DNA of 64,000 nucleotides from Mycolicibacterium cosmeticum (GTDB taxonomy: Bacteria > Actinomycetota > Actinomycetes > Mycobacteriales > Mycobacteriaceae), in assembly GCA_016197365.1 (NCBI GenBank), contig JACPVS010000017.1, forward strand, positions 1 to 64,000, in the 5' to 3' direction. Made by a program: the position numbers and the translations under genes. The notes below the pieces were generated by a model, which searched no databases, was not told the DNA's origin, and saw only the letters and a program-made list of their open reading frames with translations. Positions 25,873-34,226 of the stretch are shown here, one piece after another. Within the stretch, counting starts at the first letter, position 1; the number at the start of each line of letters is the position of its first letter.

Positions 25873-26988
25873 ATGACCGTTCCGGAGAATTTCGTCGCCG
25901 GGTTGGAAGGCGTCGTCGCGTTCACCACCGAGATCGCCGAGCCGGACAAGGACGGCGGCGCACTGCGCTACCGCGGCGTCGACATCGAAGATCTGGTGAC
26001 CAAACACGTCACGTTCGGCGACGTGTGGGCCCTGCTGGTCGACGGCGAGTTCGGCCGCGGGTTGACCCCCGCCGAGCCGTTCCCGCTGCCTATCCATTCC
26101 GGTGACGTCCGGGTCGACGTGCAGGCCGGGCTCGCCATGCTCGCCCCCATCTGGGGCTACGCCCCGCTGCTGGACATCGACGATCAGACCGCCCGCGACC
26201 AACTGGCCCGCGCCTCGGTGATGGCGCTGTCCTACGTGGCGCAGTCCGCCCGCGGTATCAGCAGGCCGGCCGTACCGCAACGGACCATCGACGAATGTGA
26301 CACCGTCACAGGACGTTTCATGACCCGTTGGCAGGGCGATCCGGATCCGCGCCATGTCGAGGCCATCGATGCCTACTGGGTGACCGCCGCCGAGCACGGG
26401 ATGAACGCCTCGACGTTCACCGCTAGGGTGATCGCCTCCACCGGTGCCGACGTGGCGGCATCGCTGTCGGGCGCGGTGGGTGCGATGAGCGGGCCGCTGC
26501 ACGGTGGCGCTCCCGCGCGGGTGCTGCCGATGATCGAGGAAGCCGAGCAGACCGGCGATGCCCGCGCCGTGGTGCGGGGCATCCTGGATCGCAACGAGAA
26601 GCTGATGGGATTCGGGCACCGGGTCTACCGGGCCGAGGATCCCCGGGCCAAGGTGTTGCGCGCGACGGCGCAACGGCTGGCCGCCCCGCGCTTCGAGGTG
26701 GCCGCCGCGCTGGAACAGGCCGCGTTGGCCGAGCTGCGGGAGCGCCGCCCCGACCGCGCCATCGAGACCAACGTCGAGTTCTGGGCCGCGGTCATGCTGG
26801 ATTTCGCGCAGGTACCCGCCCGGATGATGCCCGCCATGTTCACCTGCGGGCGCACCGCCGGCTGGTGCGCGCACATCCTGGAGCAAAAACGCCTCGGCAA
26901 GCTGGTACGCCCCGCAGCCATCTACGTCGGACCCGAACCACGCTCACCGGAGGCCGTTCCGGGCTGGGAGAGCGTGCGCACGTCGTGA
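25873..26988 (+). CDS. citA: Citrate synthase 2 CitA (short type)
   Basis: 371 residues, lacking the N-terminal beta domain of GltA2 and starting with the FVAGLEGVVAFTTEIAEPDK region typical of the CitA/methylcitrate-synthase-like group. Active-site regions are present: MSGPLHGGAPARVL, MGFGHRVYRAEDPRA and NVEFWAAVML for the third catalytic region. It corresponds to Rv0889c. Physiological substrate may be oxaloacetate plus acetyl-CoA; a role with propionyl-CoA cannot be excluded from sequence. The start of the next gene overlaps its stop (GTGA). Confidence 0.93.
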   Translation: MTVPENFVAGLEGVVAFTTEIAEPDKDGGALRYRGVDIEDLVTKHVTFGDVWALLVDGEFGRGLTPAEPFPLPIHSGDVRVDVQAGLAMLAPIWGYAPLLDIDDQTARDQLARASVMALSYVAQSARGISRPAVPQRTIDECDTVTGRFMTRWQGDPDPRHVEAIDAYWVTAAEHGMNASTFTARVIASTGADVAASLSGAVGAMSGPLHGGAPARVLPMIEEAEQTGDARAVVRGILDRNEKLMGFGHRVYRAEDPRAKVLRATAQRLAAPRFEVAAALEQAALAELRERRPDRAIETNVEFWAAVMLDFAQVPARMMPAMFTCGRTAGWCAHILEQKRLGKLVRPAAIYVGPEPRSPEAVPGWESVRTS

Positions 26989-27596
26989 CCGTGTTCGCCT
27001 CGGCGGCAACGGCTTTCGCCGCGCTGGTGCATCGCATGCCCGACCGCTGGGACGGGCCGGGGTTGGGCGACTGGGATCTTCGCGCCCTGGTCGGGCACAC
27101 CTCACGATCGCTGATCACCGTCAGCACCTACGTCCAGACTCCCGCGGATCGGGCGGACATCGGTGATGCCGTCGAGTATTACGTCCGGATGCGCGCCTAC
27201 GCAGCAGATCTCGGTGCGGCCGACGTCCTCGAACGCGGCCGCCAGGCCGGTCGCGACCTGGGCTCCGACCCCGCCGCCTCGGTCGACGAACTGGTGGCCC
27301 GGGCGCTCGCCGATGTCGAGGCCGCGACCGCGGGCGGCGCGGATCCGCTCATCGCGGTCATCGGTGGACTGGGCATCCCGCTGAGCGCCTACCTGCACAC
27401 TCGGATCTTCGAGTTGGTGGTGCACGGACTGGACATCGCCCGCGCCACGGGAGTCGAATTCGTCGTGCCCGCGGATGCGCTCGCCGATGCCACCGTGCTG
27501 GCGACGCGGGTCGCCCTGGCACTGGGGCACGGCGCCCCCGTGCTCGAAGCCCTGACCGGTCGAGCGTCCTTACCTGCCGGCTTCTCGGTGACGTAG
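26985..27596 (+). CDS. Mycothiol-dependent maleylpyruvate isomerase-like (DinB-fold) protein
   Basis: 203 residues. The start FASAATAFAALVHRMPDRWD, then GLGDWDLRALVGHTSRSLI with the metal-binding His, and HTRIFELVVHGLDIARATG with two further His, match the MDMPI N-terminal/DinB-like fold that binds a metal and uses mycothiol. The exact reaction is unknown for most members. GTG 26985 overlaps the citA stop as GTGA, so it is translationally coupled to citA. The 3' end overlaps the convergent P450 gene by 27 bases. Confidence 0.85.
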   Translation: MTVFASAATAFAALVHRMPDRWDGPGLGDWDLRALVGHTSRSLITVSTYVQTPADRADIGDAVEYYVRMRAYAADLGAADVLERGRQAGRDLGSDPAASVDELVARALADVEAATAGGADPLIAVIGGLGIPLSAYLHTRIFELVVHGLDIARATGVEFVVPADALADATVLATRVALALGHGAPVLEALTGRASLPAGFSVT

Positions 27597-28976
27597 GCCG
27601 ACGCCACCCCCGTAGGCGAAGCTGCGTCGCCAGCACACCCTGGCCCAGATCGGCGCACCGGCCACCATGGTGAACGGGGTCGCCACCGGGAAAACGTCGT
27701 CACTGGACCGGATTTCGGTGCTGCGCACGATGGTCGCCAGGGCCAGGGTGGCTTCCAGCATGGCGAAGTGCTCGCCGATGCAGGACCGCTGCCCCGCACC
27801 GAACGGCAGGTACTGCCACCGATCCATCGCCTTGGCCGCCTCCGGCCGGAAACGCTGAGGATCGAAGAGCTGCGGCCATTCCCACAACGCCGGATCACGC
27901 TGCACCGCATAGGTTCCGAACAACAGCAACGTACCGGCCCGCACCCGGTAGCCGTCCACCTCGATGTCGCGCATCGCCCGCCGGGCCGCGCCGGGCGCCG
28001 GGGGGCACAGTCGCAAAGCCTCGTGCAGCACCTGCACGGTGTAACCGAGCTGGTCGACGTCCGCGGGCCCGAGTTCGCGTTCGCCCAACTCGGCCGCCTC
28101 CGCCCGGACGTTCTCCTGCATCTCCGGATAGCGGCCCAGCTGCCAGAGCGCGTAGGTCAGCGCCGTCGCAGTGGTGTCATGCCCGGCGGCAATGAACACG
28201 ATGAGCTCATCCCGGATCTCGGCATCGGTGAGGCCCTGACCGGTCTCCGGATCGGTGGCCGCCATCAATGCCCGGACCAGGGGCGCGTCGATCTCGGGAT
28301 CTTCGCGGCAGGCCTTGAGCACGTCCTCGGCGAGGGTGCGCAAGGTGGCGGCCGCGGCCCGGGCCCGGTTTCGCGCGGGGGTGGGCAGCCACCGGGGTGT
28401 GCGGACCGGGGACGCCGCACGGTTGGCGATGTAGATCAGTACGGTGCGCAGCGGATTGTCGACCGCGTCCGAGCGCCGGTCCAGGTCCACACCCAGCACC
28501 GCCCGGCCCAGGGCGCGCATGGTGAGTTTCCGGCACTCCTTGTCCAGGTCGATGCGTGAGCCTTCCGACCAGCCGTCCACCACCGACTGCGCGGCCTGCG
28601 CCATATCCCTGGCGAAGGTTTGCACATGCTTCTTGGTGAACACCGGCTGTACCGCGCGCCGGCGGGGCAGCCACTCGTCGTGCATCAGGTCGAACAGGTT
28701 GCCGCCGAGCACGTACTGCATCTCCTGGTGCAAGGTCGCCTTGTCGACGTACTCGCTACTGCGCCCGAGGATGTCGTGGCCGCCCTGCGGCGAGGTCGCG
28801 ACCACCACCTCCGGCATCAACCACCGCGGTGCCATCTTCAGCCGCGTCACCGGGCCGCCCGAGTCTCGCAACACCTCGAACCCCGTGTTGAAGCTGCGCA
28901 GCGCGCGCAGTTTCGCCCGGTACGACAGCGGGTTGAGCGGCGCCTGCGGTAGATCCTCGACCGGGATGTTGCCCAT
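27570..28976 (-). CDS. Cytochrome P450
   Basis: 468 residues. P450 landmarks: I-helix oxygen-binding AGHDTTATALTYALWQL, the EXXR pair in LHEALRL, the PERF-like FDPQRFRPE and the heme loop FGAGQRSCIGEHFAM with heme ligand C399. No membrane helix is visible, so it is a soluble bacterial-type monooxygenase needing ferredoxin; none is encoded alongside. Substrate is unknown. ATG 28976 begins the conserved N-terminus (MGNIPVEDLPQAPLNPLSY); the frame stays open far upstream but that stretch contains a tandem repeat and overlaps other genes. A 12-bp palindrome lies 39-50 bases upstream. Confidence 0.9.
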   Translation of the reverse strand: MGNIPVEDLPQAPLNPLSYRAKLRALRSFNTGFEVLRDSGGPVTRLKMAPRWLMPEVVVATSPQGGHDILGRSSEYVDKATLHQEMQYVLGGNLFDLMHDEWLPRRRAVQPVFTKKHVQTFARDMAQAAQSVVDGWSEGSRIDLDKECRKLTMRALGRAVLGVDLDRRSDAVDNPLRTVLIYIANRAASPVRTPRWLPTPARNRARAAAATLRTLAEDVLKACREDPEIDAPLVRALMAATDPETGQGLTDAEIRDELIVFIAAGHDTTATALTYALWQLGRYPEMQENVRAEAAELGERELGPADVDQLGYTVQVLHEALRLCPPAPGAARRAMRDIEVDGYRVRAGTLLLFGTYAVQRDPALWEWPQLFDPQRFRPEAAKAMDRWQYLPFGAGQRSCIGEHFAMLEATLALATIVRSTEIRSSDDVFPVATPFTMVAGAPIWARVCWRRSFAYGGGVGLRHREAGR

Positions 28977-29014
28977 GAAAACAGTTTCGTGGGGGGTACC
29001 GCCGGCGCCATAGC

Positions 29015-29026
29015 GTAGTCGACTAC
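29015..29026. promoter_or_regulatory. Perfect palindrome upstream of the P450 gene
   Basis: GTAGTCGACTAC, 12 bp, 39 bases upstream of the P450 start codon. A repressor site is plausible, but the binding protein is unknown. Confidence 0.4.
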
Positions 29027-29039
29027 CTGTATTCGCAAT

Positions 29040-29128
29040 CCCGTCGATTCGCTCGCCCCAGAATCCACTCCCCGTCGCTTCGCTCGCCCCCAGAATCCAC
29101 TCCCCGTCGCTTCGCTCGCCCCAAGTTT
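29040..29128. repeat. Tandem repeat, about 2.8 copies of a 31-32 base unit
   Basis: The unit runs CCCGTCGMTTCGCTCGCCCC then CAGAATCCACTC. Copy 1 is 29040-29070, copy 2 29071-29102 (one extra C), copy 3 is cut off after CCCCAAGTTT. The copies differ at only one or two positions, so the array is young. It lies in the gap between the divergent P450 and VOC genes. Confidence 0.85.
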
Positions 29129-29228
29129 GTCGGTGCGCAGTGGTTTCATGAGGCCGTCCGCGATGAGATCCGCCGACCCGGCTGGTCTGTATCGTCGTCC
29201 GCCCACTGCCCCTTTGGAGGAGAAACCC

Positions 29229-29678
29229 ATGGCCATCGAAATCGTCCCCGCCGTGACCCCGCACCTCGTCGTCGACGACGCGGCCGCCGCCATCGATTTC
29301 TATGTCAAAGCCTTCGGCGCCACCGAACTGGGCCGGGTGCCCGGACCGGACGGCAGGCTGGTGCACGCCGCGCTCACCATCAACGGCTCCACAGTGATGC
29401 TCAACGACGATTTCCCCGAGTACAACGACGGCAAGTCGCAGTCACCGGCGGCGCTCGGTGGCTCGCCGGTCACCATCCACCTGACCGTCACCGATGTCGA
29501 GTCCAGCTTCGCCAAGGCCGTCGACGCCGGCGCCGAGGTGGTCATGCCACTGGAAGACCAGTTCTGGGGTGACCGCTACGGCCTGGTGAAGGATCCGTTC
29601 GGCCATTCCTGGTCACTGGGGCAGCCGGTGCGCGAGGTCAGCCCGGAGGAGATCGCGGAGGCGATGCAGGCGCAGTAA
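29229..29678 (+). CDS. VOC-superfamily (glyoxalase/PhnB-like) protein, Rv0887c-like
   Basis: 149 residues. Two beta-alpha-beta modules typical of vicinal oxygen chelate proteins: TPHLVVDDAAAAIDFYVKAF, GRVPGPDGRLVHAALTI, then VTDVESSFAKAVDAGAEVV and WGDRYGLVKDPFGHSWSLG. PhnB-like members often lack a full metal site and their reactions are mostly unknown. The ATG has a very strong ribosome site (GGAGGAGAAACCC), which decides the start. Confidence 0.9.
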   Translation: MAIEIVPAVTPHLVVDDAAAAIDFYVKAFGATELGRVPGPDGRLVHAALTINGSTVMLNDDFPEYNDGKSQSPAALGGSPVTIHLTVTDVESSFAKAVDAGAEVVMPLEDQFWGDRYGLVKDPFGHSWSLGQPVREVSPEEIAEAMQAQ

Positions 29679-29794
29679 TCCACTCGAGCGCTCCCAGGAA
29701 ACCCACAGTTTGCCCGCGGGTCAATTCGACACTGCCGCTGAGCGATTCGTCAGCCCCACAACCGGGCGTCCTCGGCGGTATCGTCTGACCGATT

Positions 29795-32700
29795 ATGTCC
29801 AATCGCCAGCGGTCCGGTGACACGGTCGAGTACTGCCTGTCCGGGGTGGTCGCGGCACGTGTCGGTGGGACGACGGTGCCATTGGGCGGACCGAAACAGC
29901 GCTGCGTGCTGGCAGTGCTGCTGGTCCACCACGGCTCCGTCGTCAGCATCGATCGCCTGATCGACGCGATCTGGGCCGACGAGGCACCGGCGAAGGCGCT
30001 CACGTCGCTGCGGTCCTACGTCGCCAACCTGCGCAAGGTGCTCACGCCCGCCACCGATGACGGGACCGCCCGGCTCGCCTCGCGCCCCAACGGCTATCAG
30101 CTGAACCTGCTCCCGGGCGATTCGGTGGACCTGCATGAATTCGAAGCACTGGTCCTCACGGGCCGGGCACAACTTGTGGGCGCCGATGCCGACGGCGCGT
30201 TCGTCTCTCTGAGCCGTGCGCTCGAACTCTGGCGCGGCGACCCGTTCGGCGAATTCCTCTACCGCGACTTCGCGATCCCAGAAGCCCGGCGCTACAGCGC
30301 ATTACACACCACCGTCATCGAGGCCCGCTTCGACGCCGCGGTCCAGCACGGCCGGGGCGGGCAGATCATCCCGGAGATCGAGGCCGCGGTGGCCCACGAT
30401 CCGCTGCAGGAACGGCTCTGGGGTCACCTCATGTCGGCGTTGTCGCAGGCCGGCCGCCCCGCGGATGCGGTGCGGGCATTCGACCGCGTCGGCGCGATCC
30501 TAAAACGGGAACTGGGGGTGCGCCCCGGCGAAGGCCTGCAGACGCTGTTCGAGAGGATCAGCGACGGATCCGTCGACCCACTGGGTTCCCCCGCCCCGCC
30601 TGCGCCCGAGATGCCGCGGCCACCGCTCTACATCGGCCGGGACTCGGCAACCGAATCGGTGACGGCGGCGGTGAACCGCATCCGGGTGGGCACCGGTGGA
30701 CTGACGCTCGTCACGGGTGAGAGCGGTATCGGCAAGACGTCCCTGGCCCAGGCAGTAGCCGATCGGGCCGGCAATGTTCAGGTGGTGTGGGCCGGCCACC
30801 CCACCGGGATCAGGCTGCCACTGATGTGGACATGGATTCAGGTCCTGCGCCAACTCGGCGCCGACATGGGTCCCGCGGGACGTCAGGTCCTGCGCCGCGC
30901 GGCACCCGGCGTCGTCGACGCGCTGGTGCCGGAGTGGGGCACCGACAGTGCCGTCGACGGACTGCCGCAGCCGCCCGCGATAGCCGCCACGGGTTTCGCC
31001 CTGGCCGAAGGGATAGCCACCGCCCTGCGTGAATTGTCGGCACTGCGTCCGCTGCTGCTGGTCCTCGACGACCTGCACCACGCCGACACCACGTCGTTGG
31101 AGGCGCTCAGCCTGCTGGCCGCTCAACTGCCGCGGATACCCATCCACGTGCTGGGCAACTGGACCTACTTCGGAGCCGACCGCCCGATCAACCGCAAAGC
31201 GCTGACCCGGCTGCTGCATTCCAGCAACACCGCGACGGTCGCGCTCGGAGGGATCGACCGCATCGCCGCGCACCAGCTGATCGACACGATCGCCGGTGCA
31301 CCCATCCCCATCGAGATCACCGAGTCCGTGTGGCGGGCGGCCGGCGGAAATCCCTTCTACATCAAGGAGATCGCACACGGACTCGGTGCCGACGAGCGCA
31401 GCGACGGGGTACCCGAAGCCGTGCTCGGCGTGGTGGGCCGCCGCCTGAGCGCACTGGACCGGGCCACCCGGCGCACCCTCGGGGCAGCCGCGGTGATCGG
31501 CTCGGCGTTCGACGTCGCCGCGCTGGCCGACGTCGTCGACCTCTCGGTGTCCGCCGTGCAGACCCGGCTGCGGCCGGCCTTCGAAACCGGACTGCTCGAC
31601 GAGGTGCCGCGGCACCCCGGCGCCTACCGATTCAGCCACGGATTGGTGCGCGACGCCGTGCTGGCCCATCTGTCGAACACCGAACGCACCGGCGTACACG
31701 CCGCCATCGCCACCACCCGTGCCGCCGCCATCGCCACCGATGCCTACGAGGATGCGATCGCCGCCGCCGACCATGCCTGGCTGGCCGGAACCGCACTCAA
31801 TCCCGATGTCGCACTGGAGATCAGCGAGACCGTCATCCAGCGGGCGTTGACCCGCTCGGCCTATGAGGACATCGCCGTGCTGGCCCAGCACGCGCTCCAG
31901 ATCGCCGCTCGACTGCCCGCCAAGCCCGACTACCTGGAGCGCCAAGCCACCCTGTGGATGCACCTCGCCACCGCCAAGGGCATCCTCGAAGGCCAGACCA
32001 GCAGCGCCGTCACCCACGCCGTCACCCGGGCGTTCGAGATCGGCGAACAGGTCCGGGGCCGCAGTTTCTACAGCGCGGTCGCCTTCCAGTGCTTCGCCCG
32101 AATCGGCATGGGCCACACCGAAGAAGCGGCCGTCATCGCCAACGCCCTGCGCGAGCAGTACCTGCGTTCCGGCGATCCGGATGCCGGCCTGGCCAGTGAC
32201 TTCACGCAGGTGATGGTGTATTTCATCCGCGGCGACAACGACGCGGCGGTCGCCACCGGCGAGCACATGATGACGAACTTCCCGCCACCCGAGACCGTCA
32301 CCGACCCCCTGCACTTCGTCCATCCGCGGGTGTACTGCTGGATGGCGATCGCCGAGGCGCAGCGCGGCGACACCGAGGCGATGGACCGATACCGCAGGCT
32401 GGCAAGGCAACTGGCGCAGAGTCGCGGCGACATGTTCAACATCCTGGCTTCCGAGCTGGCCGAGGTGGAATGCGCGGCGATCCTCGGGATCACCGCGGGC
32501 ACCGCGGTGGCCGCCGCCGAGGTCGACCGCAAGCTGTGCGCCGCGGGTGCCCAGCAGTGGGGAGCCTGCGCCCGCATCATCAGCATCTGGGCCGACGTGC
32601 TCGAGTCCGGCAACGACGGTGCCGCAACCGCATTCGAGGCGTTCGACGAGTTCGCCAGTGACGGATCGGTGGCGATGCACGGGCTGTTCCTGGCCCTGCT

Positions 32701-32839
32701 CGCCGACATCGAACAACGCGCCGGCCGCCTCGCATCGGCACGCGACATCCTGGCCCGCGCCCGCACCCTGGCCGACACCACCGGCGAGCATTCGTGGGAC
32801 GACTTCATCTCCCGCCGGGAGGATGCCGTCCGGCTCTGA
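29795..32839 (+). CDS. Large SARP/STAND transcriptional regulator (OmpR-type HTH, BTAD, ATPase, TPR)
   Basis: 1014 residues. Domains in order: winged helix (about 12-100: LGGPKQRCVLAVLLVHHGSV, LRSYVANLRKVL), bacterial transcriptional activation domain (about 105-255, EARFDAAVQHGRGGQII, RVGAILKRELGVRPGEGL), an AAA/NACHT-like ATPase (Walker A GESGIGKTS near 308, Walker B LLLVLDDLHHAD near 420, AAGGNPFYIKEI sensor), and a long helical TPR-like C-terminus. Such AfsR/EmbR-like proteins switch on gene clusters after sensing a ligand or phosphorylation. No secondary-metabolite cluster is adjacent; the nearest target candidates are the ECF-transport operon and the VOC gene. No LuxR-type HTH is seen at the C-terminus. 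Confidence 0.88.
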   Translation: MSNRQRSGDTVEYCLSGVVAARVGGTTVPLGGPKQRCVLAVLLVHHGSVVSIDRLIDAIWADEAPAKALTSLRSYVANLRKVLTPATDDGTARLASRPNGYQLNLLPGDSVDLHEFEALVLTGRAQLVGADADGAFVSLSRALELWRGDPFGEFLYRDFAIPEARRYSALHTTVIEARFDAAVQHGRGGQIIPEIEAAVAHDPLQERLWGHLMSALSQAGRPADAVRAFDRVGAILKRELGVRPGEGLQTLFERISDGSVDPLGSPAPPAPEMPRPPLYIGRDSATESVTAAVNRIRVGTGGLTLVTGESGIGKTSLAQAVADRAGNVQVVWAGHPTGIRLPLMWTWIQVLRQLGADMGPAGRQVLRRAAPGVVDALVPEWGTDSAVDGLPQPPAIAATGFALAEGIATALRELSALRPLLLVLDDLHHADTTSLEALSLLAAQLPRIPIHVLGNWTYFGADRPINRKALTRLLHSSNTATVALGGIDRIAAHQLIDTIAGAPIPIEITESVWRAAGGNPFYIKEIAHGLGADERSDGVPEAVLGVVGRRLSALDRATRRTLGAAAVIGSAFDVAALADVVDLSVSAVQTRLRPAFETGLLDEVPRHPGAYRFSHGLVRDAVLAHLSNTERTGVHAAIATTRAAAIATDAYEDAIAAADHAWLAGTALNPDVALEISETVIQRALTRSAYEDIAVLAQHALQIAARLPAKPDYLERQATLWMHLATAKGILEGQTSSAVTHAVTRAFEIGEQVRGRSFYSAVAFQCFARIGMGHTEEAAVIANALREQYLRSGDPDAGLASDFTQVMVYFIRGDNDAAVATGEHMMTNFPPPETVTDPLHFVHPRVYCWMAIAEAQRGDTEAMDRYRRLARQLAQSRGDMFNILASELAEVECAAILGITAGTAVAAAEVDRKLCAAGAQQWGACARIISIWADVLESGNDGAATAFEAFDEFASDGSVAMHGLFLALLADIEQRAGRLASARDILARARTLADTTGEHSWDDFISRREDAVRL

Positions 32840-32853
32840 TCGCAGGCAGCCGG

Positions 32854-33486
32854 TCAGAGCGGCCGCGCGAAGGTGTCCAGGCGTTCTTGTTTGGTGCGTT
32901 GCAGGTGGGTGGCGACCGCGGCACTGGCGGCGTCAGCGTCGCGAGCCCGGATCGCGTCGAGGATGGCCTGATGTTCGGTGAACACATCGGTGAGATCGTC
33001 GCGATGAACCGCCTCACGGTCGTAGACGCGCAGGCGGGATACCAGATTGGTCAGCGTCTCCTGCAGTGTCGAGTTGTGCGACGCGGCCCAGAGCACTTCG
33101 TGCCATTGCGAATTGAACTGCCGAGCCAGTGCAGAGTCGGCGGCCTCAGCGGCATGCTGGTGAAGTTGGGTGAGCTGGGCGAGTTGCAGTTCGGTGCGCC
33201 GCACCGACGCCGCTTCTGCCGCCGCCTTCTCCAGCGCGATCCGCACATCGTAGATCTCGATGACGTCGTCGGGAGTACCTGACCGGATCCGGTACCCGCG
33301 GACCGACCGGATGATCAGGCCCTCCTGTTCCAGCCTGTTGAGCGCTTCGCGTACCGGTGTCCGGGAGACGCCGTACGCCGTCGTGAGCGAACTCTCGCTC
33401 AGCGGGTCGTCGGCCGAGAACCGCCCGGCGAGCAGGTCAGCGCGGAAAGCACTGTGAAAGGGAGTTCGCTGCACCCGACCGAGCAT
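32854..33486 (-). CDS. GntR-family regulator with FCD domain (FadR subfamily)
   Basis: 210 residues. N-terminal winged helix (SESSLTTAYGVSRTPVREAL, NRLEQEGLIIRSVRGYRI) and a helical FCD effector domain with the metal-binding type residues (DVRIALEKAAAE, FNSQWHEVLWAASHN, FTEHQAILDAIRARDADAAS). I chose ATG 33486 because the longer frame to 33522 would put the TGTATACA palindrome inside the coding region. It is divergent from the ECF transport operon 110 bases away and very probably controls it. FadR-type regulators usually bind small carboxylates or related metabolites. Confidence 0.88.
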   Translation of the reverse strand: MLGRVQRTPFHSAFRADLLAGRFSADDPLSESSLTTAYGVSRTPVREALNRLEQEGLIIRSVRGYRIRSGTPDDVIEIYDVRIALEKAAAEAASVRRTELQLAQLTQLHQHAAEAADSALARQFNSQWHEVLWAASHNSTLQETLTNLVSRLRVYDREAVHRDDLTDVFTEHQAILDAIRARDADAASAAVATHLQRTKQERLDTFARPL

Positions 33487-33502
33487 ACGGTTGGCGCACT
33501 TC

Positions 33503-33510
33503 TGTATACA
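33503..33510. promoter_or_regulatory. Candidate GntR operator
   Basis: TGTATACA, a perfect 8-bp palindrome (flanks C and AAA), in the gap between the divergent GntR gene and the transport operon. FadR-subfamily regulators often bind TNGTATACNA-like sites. I looked for a TPP riboswitch in this gap and found none. Confidence 0.5.
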
Positions 33511-33596
33511 AAAAATACTCACGGTGATGCCAAGTCATACGTTGCGAGTCCCGAACGTACATACTGATGCCTTCGCGCACGGCCAGAAGGAGATTC

Positions 33597-34226
33597 ATGA
33601 GCACCCAGCCCACCGACACGACGACCGCGGCCACCGGTCGCGCCCTGCGCTGGCGCGTCGTCGACATCGTCGTGGCCAGCGTGCTGGCCACCGCTGCCGG
33701 TCTGGTCTTCGTGTTGTGGAACATCGCATCCAACCCGATCAGCACCCCGCTGGGCACCGCGTTGCCGGGCCTGCAGGGGCTACTCGGCGGCGGCTGGCTG
33801 TTCGCCGGGGTGCTCACCGCCCTGGTGATCCGTAAACCCGGGGCCGCCTTGTACGGCGAACTGATCGCCGCGACGGTGTCGGCCCTCGTCGGGAACCAGT
33901 GGGGCGTGCTCACCCTGGAGTCCGGCCTGGTTCAAGGCCTGGGCGCCGAGCTTGTCTTCGCCGTATTCCTCTATCGCCGTTGGGGTTTGCCTACCGCCGC
34001 GCTGGCCGGCGCCGCAGCTGGTCTCACCTTGGCCATCAACGACCTGATCCTGTGGTACCCGGGATCGGCGACCACCTTCGCGACTCTCTACACCTTCTCC
34101 GCAATCGTCTCCGGCGCTTTGCTTGCGGGCGTGCTGTCGTGGTTCGTGGTACGGGGACTGGCCAAGACGGGTGCCCTGAGCCGGTTCGCATCCGGCCGCG
34201 TGGAGCCGGGCCCACACGCCCGATGA
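33597..34226 (+). CDS. ECF transporter S component, YkoE-like (thiamine/HMP type)
   Basis: 209 residues with five or six helices. The pattern RWRVVDIVVASVLATAAGLV, FVLWNIA, the PLGTALPGLQGLLGGGWLFAG loop (split here for length), AALYGELIAATVSALVGNQWG and LGAELVFAVFLYRRWG matches the YkoE family, the substrate-binding subunit of an energy-coupling-factor transporter proposed for thiamine or its hydroxymethylpyrimidine precursor. ATG 33597 has AGAAGGAGATTC upstream. The next gene starts at the ATGA overlap, so the module S-ATPase-T is co-translated. Confidence 0.88.
   Translation: MSTQPTDTTTAATGRALRWRVVDIVVASVLATAAGLVFVLWNIASNPISTPLGTALPGLQGLLGGGWLFAGVLTALVIRKPGAALYGELIAATVSALVGNQWGVLTLESGLVQGLGAELVFAVFLYRRWGLPTAALAGAAAGLTLAINDLILWYPGSATTFATLYTFSAIVSGALLAGVLSWFVVRGLAKTGALSRFASGRVEPGPHAR

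Noticed and set aside
28977..29366. Upstream extension of the P450 frame
   Set aside because: Would run through the tandem repeat and into the VOC gene; the conserved P450 start is at 28976.
30500..32791. 763-codon open frame on the minus strand
   Set aside because: Antisense to the SARP/STAND regulator; Gly/His/Arg-rich with no family resemblance.
33487..33596. TPP riboswitch ahead of the ECF operon
   Set aside because: Searched for the CUGAGA-type core and pairing arms; none present in 110 bases.
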